11,153 nucleotides of DNA from Spirochaetales bacterium (GCA_012519125.1 JAAYQY010000226.1:1-11153), one strand, 5' to 3'; shown: positions 1 to 7,551, counted from the stretch's first letter. Program-made: numbers and translations. The notes: generated from the letters alone by a model not told the origin.

Positions 1-495
1 GAGGTTGGAGAGCGGTTCGTCAAAGAGGAATACCTTGGGCTTGCGGACGATTGCGCGGCCTACTGCAACACGCTGTCTCTGTCCACCGGAGAGGGCCTTG
101 GGCTTTCTGTCAAGCAGTTCTTCGATCTCGAGGATCTTGGCTGCTTCACGTACACGCTGATCGATCTCTTCCTTGGGGAACTTGCGGATCTTCAATCCGA
201 ATGCCATGTTATCATACACGGTCATGTGGGGATACAGAGCATAGTTCTGGAATACCATGGCGATGTCTCTATCCTTCGGGGGAACGTCGTTTACCATGTT
301 CCCGTCGATGTAAAGCTCACCACTGGTGATGTCTTCCAAACCTGCTACCATGCGGAGGGTCGTGGACTTACCACAACCAGAAGGGCCGACCAGGACGACA
401 AACTGTCTGTCCTTGATGTCAATGTTGACGTTGTCGACGGCCTTTACTCCACCATCGTACACTTTGCAAATGTTCTTGAGTTGTACTGTGGCCAT
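1..495 (-). CDS. ugpC: Sugar ABC transporter ATP-binding protein, MsmX/UgpC type (C-terminus cut off by window edge)
   Basis: This is the ATPase subunit of a carbohydrate ABC importer and works at the inner face of the cytoplasmic membrane. The 165 visible codons begin [16 protein letters not shown]. They show Walker [10 protein letters not shown] (residues 37-45), the Q-loop [11 protein letters not shown] (Q83), the signature LSGGQRQR (135-142) and Walker B VFLFDEP (155-161). The frame is open to base 1, so the D-loop end, switch histidine and C-terminal regulatory domain are missing. The ATG at 495 follows a GGAGG (500-504) at normal spacing. The gene has its own promoter and is not next to the permeases. 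In this family one ATPase often serves several CUT1 importers (MsmK/MsmX), so it may energise the importer at 7679-10763, which shows no ATPase of its own in the window. Family assignment is very secure; the partner is inference. Confidence 0.96.
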   Translation of the reverse strand, partial: MATVQLKNICKVYDGGVKAVDNVNIDIKDRQFVVLVGPSGCGKSTTLRMVAGLEDITSGELYIDGNMVNDVPPKDRDIAMVFQNYALYPHMTVYDNMAFGLKIRKFPKEEIDQRVREAAKILEIEELLDRKPKALSGGQRQRVAVGRAIVRKPKVFLFDEPLSNL

Positions 496-524
496 AATGC
501 CTCCAATTATTTTATCTACGGATA

Positions 525-553
525 ACTGTACCCCAGTCATTACTTGGTGTCAA
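525..553 (-). promoter_or_regulatory. Sigma-70 type promoter of the ABC ATPase gene
   Basis: Read on the minus strand there is a perfect -35 TTGACA (548-553), a 17-bp spacer and a -10 TACAGT (525-530, four of six consensus bases). Transcription would start near 517-519, leaving a leader of about 22 nt that contains the GGAGG. No operator-like repeat is visible around it, which suits a constitutive or broadly used ATPase. Confidence 0.65.
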
Positions 554-636
554 ACGGAAAATTGGGAATTGTTTGGATGAAATGAGACAAGGTGCTATCA
601 GGTAACAGATTGGGATTTTGAGCTGCTTTCCATGAA

Positions 637-670
637 ACAACGCCTTCCTCATGATCTGTGAAGGCGTTGT
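637..670 (-). terminator. Hairpin terminator candidate after the lipoprotein gene
   Basis: ACAACGCCTTC (637-647) and GAAGGCGTTGT (660-670) form a perfect 11-bp stem with a 12-nt loop. It begins about 20 nt after the lipoprotein stop codon and lies upstream of the ATPase promoter, so it sits where a transcript boundary is expected. Only a short T run (TTT, then C) follows the stem on the minus strand. It is therefore a weak intrinsic terminator by the usual rule, and could instead be a 3'-end stabilising hairpin. Confidence 0.55.
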
Positions 671-690
671 ACTGAGCTTTTATTGGATTC

Positions 691-2136
691 CTAGAACACG
701 TCCTTGATGAGTTTTCCTACTTCCTGCCCAATTTTCTGGTAGGAACTACCCCGGCTCTGTTTTTCTGCTTCGATGAGTTCTCGTGCCGTATGGCTGAGTG
801 CGTTCATGATGGCACTGTTCACCTTCGATTCTTGTACTGCCTCTTCTACGGTCATACCGAGAGTGGTGTAGGTGTCATTTGAGCGGTGGTGCACCACTTC
901 AATGGCATAGAACAACTGCCTTCCACTCTCCTTCTTTGCGAGCTCTGAGAAAGAGTGGTATTGATTCTTATAGTAGGCATACCATTGGGTCTGGTCTGTT
1001 GGATCGAGAATTGATGCAGGACGAGGAATGTTGTAGTAACCGGTTCTCAGCTGGTTGATGATGGGAATGGCAATTTCCGGTGCTGTATTGGTGGTGATGA
1101 AGCGCAGGTTTTTCTTGCCCGTACCCTCAAGATTGAGCTCTCTCAGGCCTTCCGCCTTCACATAGGAGAAGTCGTAGGTGTAGGGGCCATCCTCACTGGC
1201 AAAGGTGTTGCCGGCAATGACTTTCAGGTTCGAAAGATCGAAAAGCCGATAGCTAACGGTATTCTTGATGGTGTAGCCCATCGTCCGTTTGATGCCGTCG
1301 AAGAGCGGGTTTTCTCGGGGAAGACGGACTGGCTGCTCATGCATGATCTGCTCAGTCCGGTTGTACACCATAACTTCCAGCAGATAGTGTACCTGGTTTG
1401 CTCTCGCATGTTCGATGGCTAATTCCGTTGGACCCTTGGTATGGGAGGCATTGAGGAAACTGGGGCTGTCCATCACCTTCACAAATCTATCCTGCGCAAA
1501 GGTCTTCTTGATATCGGCCAATACCATGGTATGGAAGGCATCATCAGGGCCATTTCCCACCACCATCAGCGAGACTGTTGCTTTGTCGAGGGCGGTGGCA
1601 AGCCTTTGTGCAAGGTTGGGGAGGCTGGGGTAGCGGAGCTGGGCCTTCTCGTAGGCTTCAACAGCCTCTTGCTGGTTCTTCCTGCTTGGGTTGGATGCCA
1701 GCTGCTCTGCTTGGGCAAACCAAAGCTCAGCAGCTTTTTGCCCGGATGTTGTCACAGTATGCGAATAATCTTCGAAGGCGACTATCCCACGCCCATCGAT
1801 GCGGGCACGTTCATGCATGGCATACAGACTTTTGTAAGCGGTCCAGAGCCTGTCAGCTGAAGCCAGGTCTTGCTTGTTGCCTGAGTTGGCAATGATGACA
1901 CGGTAGAAGCTGGAACCTTCATTGAAGACAATAGGATACATGGAGAGCGCTTCCTCAAAGGTCGGGTTGATGCGCAGGGCATCAGAGAGAAGGAGGAACG
2001 ATTTTTCATACTCCTGTGCTTGGTATGCGGACATGGCTTGGCGATACTCTGACCCTCCTGCTGTGAACAAGGTTCCGCAAGATACCAGAGTGAGGCTGAT
2101 GGCGAGCAGTATGATCAGATCCCGTCGTTTTGTCAT
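691..2136 (-). CDS. Uncharacterised lipoprotein with TPR-like N-terminal half
   Basis: I do not recognise this 481-residue protein. It starts MTKRRDLIILLAISLTLVSC: a positively charged n-region, a hydrophobic core and a lipobox LVSC with Cys20 as the likely lipidated residue, so it should be membrane-anchored. Residues about 30-70 (EYRQAMSAYQAQEYEKSFLLL) and 135-175 (QEAVEAYEKAQLRYP) look like TPR helices. From about 187 the pattern changes to alternating strands and helices (SLMVVGNGPDDAF, ADIKKTFAQDRFVKVMDSP, ELAIEHARANQVHYLLEVMVYNRTEQ). This loosely recalls the CsgG/TolB-N style of envelope lipoproteins; it is an impression, not a match. The ATG at 2136 has a GAGGAG (2143-2148) six bases upstream. 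It has its own promoter and a hairpin after it, so it is probably a separate unit and its link to sugar uptake is unproven. Confidence 0.85.
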   Translation of the reverse strand: MTKRRDLIILLAISLTLVSCGTLFTAGGSEYRQAMSAYQAQEYEKSFLLLSDALRINPTFEEALSMYPIVFNEGSSFYRVIIANSGNKQDLASADRLWTAYKSLYAMHERARIDGRGIVAFEDYSHTVTTSGQKAAELWFAQAEQLASNPSRKNQQEAVEAYEKAQLRYPSLPNLAQRLATALDKATVSLMVVGNGPDDAFHTMVLADIKKTFAQDRFVKVMDSPSFLNASHTKGPTELAIEHARANQVHYLLEVMVYNRTEQIMHEQPVRLPRENPLFDGIKRTMGYTIKNTVSYRLFDLSNLKVIAGNTFASEDGPYTYDFSYVKAEGLRELNLEGTGKKNLRFITTNTAPEIAIPIINQLRTGYYNIPRPASILDPTDQTQWYAYYKNQYHSFSELAKKESGRQLFYAIEVVHHRSNDTYTTLGMTVEEAVQESKVNSAIMNALSHTARELIEAEKQSRGSSYQKIGQEVGKLIKDVF

Positions 2137-2172
2137 GGCAAACTCCTCAAGGGTATAGAATGGGATGGGAGT

Positions 2173-2191
2173 AAAACATAGATGATGTTTT
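2173..2191 (-). promoter_or_regulatory. 19-bp inverted repeat over the predicted lipoprotein transcription start
   Basis: AAAACAT (2173-2179) and ATGTTTT (2185-2191) are perfect inverted copies around a 5-bp centre. On the minus strand the repeat lies directly downstream of the -10 box (2193-2198) and covers the expected start site near 2186. That is a classic repressor operator position. The cognate regulator is unknown. Confidence 0.4.
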
Positions 2192-2192
2192 G

Positions 2193-2221
2193 ATTTTAGG
2201 GCCTGTTTTATGACAAGACAA
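2193..2221 (-). promoter_or_regulatory. Sigma-70 type promoter of the lipoprotein gene
   Basis: On the minus strand a -35 TTGTCT (2216-2221, four of six) is followed by a 17-bp spacer and a -10 TAAAAT (2193-2198, five of six). The predicted leader is about 50 nt and ends in the GAGGAG ribosome site. The spacer and edge of the -35 are covered by the left arm of the large inverted repeat at 2204-2273. Confidence 0.55.
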
Positions 2222-2273
2222 TTGTTGTTCTTGCCATATGAGCAAATTTGTCAGGAAAATTTGTCATAAAACA
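2204..2273. repeat. Nested inverted repeat between lyase and lipoprotein genes
   Basis: TGTTTTATGACAA (2204-2216) and TTGTCATAAAACA (2261-2273) are perfect 13-bp inverted copies separated by 44 bp. Nearly the same centre is shared by a smaller repeat, TTGC (2231-2234) with GCAA (2242-2245) around CATATGA. A direct repeat AAATTTGTCA occurs at 2244-2253 and 2257-2266. The right arm begins five bases after the lyase stop codon and the left arm overlaps the lipoprotein promoter. It could be a lyase 3'-end hairpin, a two-site operator for DNA looping, or both. No T tract follows either arm. Confidence 0.6.
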
Positions 2274-2278
2274 TGGTA

Positions 2279-4072
2279 TCAGGTGAGGGTGAGTATCAAT
2301 GAGTGCTGATAGTTGATCCTGATTCGGTATACCTCATGTGGCCATACAGCGAGCAGCTTGGCATCAGTGACAGGAATGGTTTCGGTCTCGATGGTAAGCA
2401 GGTCACCAGAAATGCTGAGCAGCACGTTGTTCCCGAGGCGGATGCGATCGCCCCCAAATTCAGGCTTCTCTACCGTCATCAAGCTGAGTGTGGGCAGAAG
2501 TGTTCCTTCCACCTGCTCCTCAATGACGATGTTTTTCCCTTTAGGGTGGGTCACTTTCCGCTGGTAGGAGATAAGTCCGATATCGCGTGGATATGCCTGG
2601 GAGAGTTCCATGGAGATGGAGCGCTCTTCTCCTTCTGTTTCTTCGAGCAGGATGCTATGAAAATCCTTGCCCGCCATCTGCTCATACGGGGGAAAGTTGG
2701 TCACATTATGGTAGACCGACCGCATGGTCCAGATACCATAACGCTGTGGTGAGAACGTCTGCTTTGTATATGTTTCCACTCCGATGTCGATCAATACCGG
2801 TTTTCCGTCTTTGTACACAGTAACCGAGCCGGTGTCATTATGATTGTGGCTGTCATCGTTTCCCCCGGCCTTCACAGCAAGGGCGAAGTGCTGGTCCCTG
2901 CTGGTAAAGATCCCAACGCTTGGATAGGAGAAATCGGAGGGGGAAGGAGGAACTGCCTGCCTGTTCAACAGAGGTTGATGGTTACGTTCGAGCAATCGGT
3001 AGGTGAGGTTGATTTCCAGCGGAAGGTGTTTTTCATGCTCGGGTCTCAGGCTTGCACTGTTGAGGGCAAAGGCCTCCAGTTCAGTATCTGCTATGGCTTG
3101 GGCAAAGAGAATTTCGCGTACCGAACAGGGGCCTGCAAGAGCGGAGCAGTCGGAAAAGTTGAAGTAGTAAGGGCCCTGGGCATGGATGTGGCGTATGTAG
3201 GAGGCAATGTTGCGAATTTTTGGCTCCTTGAAGACCGGTTTCAACCATTGGTCCCCAATCTGATTGAGCAGGTCGATGCAGAGGTAGAGACAGAGCCCTG
3301 CATGCCGAAAGTATTGGGCTCCCTCTGAGCAACAGCCGTCATCACCGTAATCCTTGAGGAAGAAGTCGAGGCTGGCGAGTGCTTTTTCTGCAACCTTGTG
3401 ACGGAACATCTGGTTGGTGGGAAGAAGAAATGTGGAAAGGAGGACATTCTGGGTGCACCATACTGTCCAGTTGTTCATCGGCTCATCATCTTTTCCCATC
3501 CACCAGAAATGTTCGGAAAGGTATGGCTTATGGATGCGTTCGCCGATCTCATGCTCAATTCGTTGTGCGATGAGCGGTGTTTCCTTGTCCAAATCTTCCT
3601 TGAGCAGAGCATATGCCTGAGCAAGGGTTGCCCCAGTTTCTGCACTGAAGAGGTCGATCACCGGCCGGTCTACCTGGGCAAGTGGCAGCTGGGGTGTGTC
3701 TCGGATATAGCTGTTGTGTGCCGGCAGACACCATGTCGACTCCTCGCAGATTGCCCAGATACAGTCAATGATGGCATCCCGCAAGGTTGCATCGGGTTTG
3801 CAGCAGTAGGCGAGGGTGAGGGTGCCGAGCCTCCTTCTGCGTGCAAAGTAAGCACTCTCAAAGTGAACGCGGTTTCCCGTCTTGGTGAAGGCCCGATACT
3901 CAGAAGCCAAAAGGGGAGGGATGGGTTGTTCCAGCAACGATGCGGCATCTTCGGCGATAGAAGATGAAACCTGTTTGTCCTGCTGTTCCCAGAATGTACG
4001 ATCGCTCGCAGGCCGGGCAGTCTGGTAGGTGTGCAGATGGGAAGGCAGAGAATTCTGATAGGCTGTGAACAT
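2279..4072 (-). CDS. Heparinase II/III-family protein, predicted cytoplasmic polysaccharide/oligosaccharide lyase
   Basis: This family cleaves uronate-containing glycans by beta-elimination, using a Tyr/His pair and often a metal site. The N-terminal two thirds are helical (toroid-like) with NNWTVWC (200-206) and YGDDGCCSEGAQYFRHAG (242-259; Tyr254 and His257 are catalytic candidates). The C-terminal part is beta-sheet with the family hallmark NDDSHNHNDTGSVTVYKDG (405-423; His409, His411) and RSVYHNV (His455). There is no signal peptide, and all 12 cysteines lie in the helical part, as expected for a reducing cytoplasm. I chose ATG at 4072 (597 aa): its GGAG (4079-4082) is six bases upstream, whereas an in-frame TTG at 4078 would touch the GGAG. 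It starts two bases after the regulator's stop codon, so the two are probably translationally coupled. The substrate is unknown; similarity to PL12, PL15, PL17 or PL21 cannot be ranked by eye. Confidence 0.9.
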   Translation of the reverse strand: MFTAYQNSLPSHLHTYQTARPASDRTFWEQQDKQVSSSIAEDAASLLEQPIPPLLASEYRAFTKTGNRVHFESAYFARRRRLGTLTLAYCCKPDATLRDAIIDCIWAICEESTWCLPAHNSYIRDTPQLPLAQVDRPVIDLFSAETGATLAQAYALLKEDLDKETPLIAQRIEHEIGERIHKPYLSEHFWWMGKDDEPMNNWTVWCTQNVLLSTFLLPTNQMFRHKVAEKALASLDFFLKDYGDDGCCSEGAQYFRHAGLCLYLCIDLLNQIGDQWLKPVFKEPKIRNIASYIRHIHAQGPYYFNFSDCSALAGPCSVREILFAQAIADTELEAFALNSASLRPEHEKHLPLEINLTYRLLERNHQPLLNRQAVPPSPSDFSYPSVGIFTSRDQHFALAVKAGGNDDSHNHNDTGSVTVYKDGKPVLIDIGVETYTKQTFSPQRYGIWTMRSVYHNVTNFPPYEQMAGKDFHSILLEETEGEERSISMELSQAYPRDIGLISYQRKVTHPKGKNIVIEEQVEGTLLPTLSLMTVEKPEFGGDRIRLGNNVLLSISGDLLTIETETIPVTDAKLLAVWPHEVYRIRINYQHSLILTLT

Positions 4073-4074
4073 GC

Positions 4075-5673
4075 TCAACTCCGTTTGCGCTCGAGATGTT
4101 GTAGGTATTGGCGTGGGGAGACTCCCTCGACCTTCTTGAATACTTTGCTGAAGTAGAAAGAACTTTCAAAGCCCAGGGTATCGGCAATCTCATACATCTT
4201 GTAATCGCCTTTGGCCATCAACTCCTTGGCTGCTGCGATTTTCATCTGGGTGGTGTATTCCACGAAGCTGCACCCACTGTAGCGGGAGAAGAGACTGCTC
4301 AGGTAGTTCTGGCTGAAACCGAAGAGCAAGGCAACCTCCCCGAGATTCAGCTTTCGCTTCACATTCTCCTTGATGTACTGCTGGACATTTGCAACAACTT
4401 TGGCCCGGTAATCGGTTTTTCGCGATTGAAGCTGTTCTCCCAATCCTTGGGCTAACGTTCTCAGCCATGCACTGGCAGCAGCTGTGGAGGTGCTGGTGTA
4501 GATCTGCCGATATCCACCTCCTTGGTCTTCAAATGCCAGTTCCACCATATGTTGGCCATCGGGAAGCAAACTGATGGCCATATAGAGGATACTGCTTGCC
4601 GCTTCAATTGCCTGCAAGGGGAGTAGATTCTGTTGCTCCATCTCAGTTGCCACATCTTCCATTACCAGAGCGAGCTGGTGGGCATCGACTTCTTCAAATG
4701 AGCGGGTGAGGCGACTTCTGTACGGATCGAGTGAAAAGCTGTTGCCGCCTCCCTCCGATGGCCTGGCAAACAGGATCGCTTGTTCACAGGCTTGCAAGGA
4801 GAGCTGTTGCCGGGCCGAAAGGAAGGAGGTGTGCAAGAGAAAAGGATCTTGTACTGCCAGACCTACCGAACAGACAAGGTTTACAGAAAAGTAGTTGTAG
4901 ATGACTTGCAAAGTCTTTTCCAGCACTTGGCGGACTATGGTGCGGTAGTGTGCATGCTGCTCTTCTGTCAGGCAGAAGGTAATTGCCAAATGATGGAGAT
5001 CGAGGCTGGTGAGATGGCAGGTGAGGTAGCGTGAAAGGGTTTGGTTGAGCATGCCCAGCGTGCTGTTGTAGAGGTTTACCTCTGCCTTCTCCTGATTCGA
5101 CTTGATCTCCACATAGCAGACCACGTGCCACGCCTCATGCAGCGAAAGTTGCAGCTCTTTCTTTTGTTTCTCAAAGGCTTGGCGCGAATCGATCAAGCCG
5201 TTGAAGAGTCGGACAAAGAACTTGTCCCTGAATCCTTGCATAGCGCTGCGCTCGAGCAAGGGGTGGTGGCTTTCCTCAGAACCTTTGAGCTCAGAGAGCA
5301 ACTTCAAGGCCTTCGATACGGAGGCATGCAACTTCTCCTCGGTCAACTCAAGCTTTACCAAGTAGTCAACCGCTTGATAACTGAGCGCTTCCTTCACAAA
5401 GGAGAACTCTTCGTAGCTGGTCAAGAGGATGAAGAGCGGCAACCTGCCGTACTTCTCGGAGCACTGCTTCTGAACCTCCAAACCTGTTTTGATGGGCATC
5501 TTGATATCAGTGATGACAAGGTCGGGAAGATGTTCTTCGATTGCATCCTCAAGCATCTTGCCATTGCGTACCACCGCTGCGATTTCTATGTCGAGCTTGC
5601 CCCAGTCCAGCATTGACTGCAAGCCTACCAGCACCAAAGGTTCGTCATCTGCGATGATCAGTTTGGTTGCCAT
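4075..5673 (-). CDS. YesN-type response regulator (REC + central region + AraC helix-turn-helix)
   Basis: This 532-aa transcription factor is the likely partner of the kinase encoded just upstream. The REC domain (4-122) has the acidic pocket D9/D10, phospho-acceptor D56 in DLVITDIKMP, T85/S86 in LLTSYEEF and K107. The AraC-type DNA-binding domain lies at about 428-527, with helix-turn-helix motifs around LGEVALLFGFSQNYLSSLF (444-462) and MYEIADTLGFESSFYFSKVF (493-512). The roughly 300-residue middle is long, as in YesN proteins. Residues about 182-300, ending GLAVQDPFLLHTSFLSARQQL-like, resemble the degenerate cyclase-like fold seen there. ATG 5673 has a GGAGG seven bases upstream, and the gene overlaps the kinase gene by 16 nt. 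It probably activates the divergent importer promoter; the target is inferred from position. Confidence 0.95.
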   Translation of the reverse strand: MATKLIIADDEPLVLVGLQSMLDWGKLDIEIAAVVRNGKMLEDAIEEHLPDLVITDIKMPIKTGLEVQKQCSEKYGRLPLFILLTSYEEFSFVKEALSYQAVDYLVKLELTEEKLHASVSKALKLLSELKGSEESHHPLLERSAMQGFRDKFFVRLFNGLIDSRQAFEKQKKELQLSLHEAWHVVCYVEIKSNQEKAEVNLYNSTLGMLNQTLSRYLTCHLTSLDLHHLAITFCLTEEQHAHYRTIVRQVLEKTLQVIYNYFSVNLVCSVGLAVQDPFLLHTSFLSARQQLSLQACEQAILFARPSEGGGNSFSLDPYRSRLTRSFEEVDAHQLALVMEDVATEMEQQNLLPLQAIEAASSILYMAISLLPDGQHMVELAFEDQGGGYRQIYTSTSTAAASAWLRTLAQGLGEQLQSRKTDYRAKVVANVQQYIKENVKRKLNLGEVALLFGFSQNYLSSLFSRYSGCSFVEYTTQMKIAAAKELMAKGDYKMYEIADTLGFESSFYFSKVFKKVEGVSPRQYLQHLERKRS

Positions 5674-7433
5674 GGTTTGCCCTCCTTTGTCAGTTTGGGG
5701 AGTCTGAGAATTGCTTTGGTGTAGGAGCCGACTTTGCTTTCAAGGGAGAGGGTATACCCCTCTCCATAGGTGTACTCAATCCGTTTGGCCACGTTACGGA
5801 TGCCAATCTCACGGAACATTCCCTTGGCGGGGCTTCCTGTATTGCCGAATATCTCGTTAATGGCTTTTTCGTCCATGCCCACCCCATCATCGGTGATGGT
5901 CAGGACAACGGTCTTCTCATCCTCTTGGTGTGCTTCGAGGCTTACGGTACCAGCCCCTCCCTTGGGTTCGATTCCATGGAAGATGGCGTTTTCGGCCAAG
6001 GGCTGGAGTGTGAAGCGAGGAATGCCAAGACTGAAGTAGGCCGGGTCGATGAGGTTCTGCAGAACAAGGGTCCCCCCATAGCGGTACTTTTGGATGACAA
6101 AGTAGTCGTTCAGCAGGGCAAGCTCTTCCTCGAGGCTGATGATAGGTTCGTCAGCCTTGCTCACGTTCTTCATCAGGCGTGATAGGCTGGTGGTCATCTC
6201 AGCAATCCCCGTCGCTTTCTGCAATGTTGCCATCCACTTGATGGAGTTGAGGGTGTTGTACAGGAAGTGGGGATTGATCTGGCTTTGCAGCATGCGATAC
6301 TCCAGCTCCTGTTTCTTCTTCTCATCTGAGATGCGTCTCTCCAACAGTGAGTCAAGCCTGCCTGCCAAGTCGTTGATTCCCTTGCCGATATCTCCCAGCT
6401 CATCATCCCACTCAATGGATGGGTCGCTGGAGAAATCACTGTGTGCAATTGCCCTCACCTTATCCTGGATCTTTGCGATGGGACGATTGAAAAGGTGGTT
6501 GAGCAGGAACGTCAAAAGGATGCCGAAGAGCAGCACAAAGACGAGGATGGCTGCCAGAAGGCCGAAGTAGAGGGTGCGCTCGAAGCGGACTTCGTTGGGG
6601 CTGAGACTCTGGGAGAGCGAAATGTCCTGAAAACCGGTGGGGCAGGTGATGAGCAGCTGGTTCTTCCCTCCGATCCTGATGGTTCCCACGGTAGTCTGCT
6701 CACCGGATGTTTCAAACTCCTTGGAGAGAAACTGGGGCTTCTCCATCAGATGGAAGGTGTTGTCCCGAATTTGGTAGAAGTGGTCCCCGATGGTCAGGTA
6801 GAGGTGAGAGCCCTCACTGAGTTGGTAGTCCTTGATCAGGTCGAGGATAAGGTCGGCTGAGATGGCAAGATAGAGCTGTCCGGTTACCTCGGGTGAGGAG
6901 GAACGGGTAATCACCCGTCTGATGGGAAGAACCTGCGCATCCTTCAGCAAGAAGGGATCTTCACCGATATGATTCCATCCGGTGTTTTCGCTGAAGGAGA
7001 CGGGAAGTACTTGCTCAACGTTGCTGGTGGTAACCGGTTTGCTGTCACTCATCCAGAGTCCGGTGTGTATGAGCTTGGTGTGTTTGATGTCGGTGAGAAT
7101 GATCCTGCTCACATAGCTTTGGGCCAGGTTGTTCATAACCTCTTCCTTGATGCGATCGTAGGTGGGAAGGGCATTGCGGGTATCCTGTTGTTCCAAGTAG
7201 GAGGTTACCACGGTATTGGTAGTGCACCAACGAATGAGCGAGTCAATGGCTACCATATTCTCTCTGGCTTTTGCTCCGATGAATTGTAGGTTGAATTCAG
7301 TGGAGGAAATCTGGCTTTGCAGGGCAAAGGAGCGAAAGAGGAAGAAACTGAAAGTTGCCACCAGAATGGCAAGAGCCAAGGTAAAGGTGACGGTGATGAA
7401 GGTGATCTTTCCCTTCAATGTTTTCAGGCGCAT
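5658..7433 (-). CDS. YesM-type sensor histidine kinase
   Basis: A 591-aa membrane sensor. TM1 lies at about 11-34; a roughly 250-residue extracytoplasmic sensor region follows (35-285); TM2 is at about 288-312, then a HAMP domain (313-365). The dimerisation/phosphoacceptor segment of the His_kinase (YesM/LytS) family is MLQSQINPHFLYNTLNSIKW, with phosphorylated His389. The ATPase domain has an N-box ENAIFHG (481-487) and G-box DDGVGM (515-520). The reading frame stays open upstream to a GTG at 7649. I place the start at ATG 7433 because a GGGAGG (7439-7444) sits five bases upstream, the protein then begins MRLKTLKGKITF directly before TM1, and the upstream extension looks non-coding. It is transcribed away from the importer operon and overlaps the regulator gene, forming a two-component pair that probably senses the transported saccharide or a related envelope signal. 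Confidence 0.95.
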   Translation of the reverse strand: MRLKTLKGKITFITVTFTLALAILVATFSFFLFRSFALQSQISSTEFNLQFIGAKARENMVAIDSLIRWCTTNTVVTSYLEQQDTRNALPTYDRIKEEVMNNLAQSYVSRIILTDIKHTKLIHTGLWMSDSKPVTTSNVEQVLPVSFSENTGWNHIGEDPFLLKDAQVLPIRRVITRSSSPEVTGQLYLAISADLILDLIKDYQLSEGSHLYLTIGDHFYQIRDNTFHLMEKPQFLSKEFETSGEQTTVGTIRIGGKNQLLITCPTGFQDISLSQSLSPNEVRFERTLYFGLLAAILVFVLLFGILLTFLLNHLFNRPIAKIQDKVRAIAHSDFSSDPSIEWDDELGDIGKGINDLAGRLDSLLERRISDEKKKQELEYRMLQSQINPHFLYNTLNSIKWMATLQKATGIAEMTTSLSRLMKNVSKADEPIISLEEELALLNDYFVIQKYRYGGTLVLQNLIDPAYFSLGIPRFTLQPLAENAIFHGIEPKGGAGTVSLEAHQEDEKTVVLTITDDGVGMDEKAINEIFGNTGSPAKGMFREIGIRNVAKRIEYTYGEGYTLSLESKVGSYTKAILRLPKLTKEGKPWQPN

Positions 7434-7438
7434 TGCTT

Positions 7439-7444
7439 CCTCCC
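7439..7444 (-). promoter_or_regulatory. Ribosome binding site that fixes the sensor kinase start
   Basis: On the minus strand GGGAGG lies five bases before the ATG at 7433. No comparable site precedes the far-upstream GTG at 7649, whose 72-residue extension has no membrane or domain character. This supports the shorter 591-aa protein. Confidence 0.75.
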
Positions 7445-7460
7445 AGGAAAAAGTATTGCC

Positions 7461-7497
7461 TGAGCTAACGCCTTTCTGCAACCAGAAACCGAGCTTA
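7461..7497 (-). repeat. Interrupted hairpin in the sensor kinase leader
   Basis: TTTCTG (7473-7478) and CAGAAA (7483-7488) form a perfect 6-bp stem around a CAAC loop. Flanking TGAGCT (7461-7466) and AGCTTA (7492-7497) can pair outside an internal loop, including one G-T pair. It lies about 17 bases upstream of the kinase ribosome site, so it may affect leader folding. It could also be chance. Confidence 0.3.
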
Positions 7498-7509
7498 CCT
7501 CTGATTTTG

Positions 7510-7551
7510 GGATAAAAAGGCAACTTGGCGGATAAAAGTACAACATAAAAA
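7510..7551. repeat. Repeated ATAAAA-box cluster in the divergent control region
   Basis: GGATAAAA occurs at 7510-7517 and again at 7530-7537, 20 bp apart, with a related ATAAAAA at 7545-7551. The cluster lies on the kinase side of the intergenic region, where I found no convincing sigma-70 promoter for the kinase operon. Phased AT-rich boxes may mark a regulator site or a bent segment; short AT-rich repeats also arise by chance. Confidence 0.3.

Noticed and set aside
2303..3967. Several plus-strand open frames of 80-190 codons inside the lyase gene
   Set aside because: All lie opposite a full-length gene with clear family motifs, have no recognisable domains and show no operon structure.
4073..4078. 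TTG start for the lyase giving a 4-base overlap with the regulator stop
   Set aside because: The GGAG would directly abut the TTG with no spacing, while the ATG at 4072 has the normal six-base spacing.
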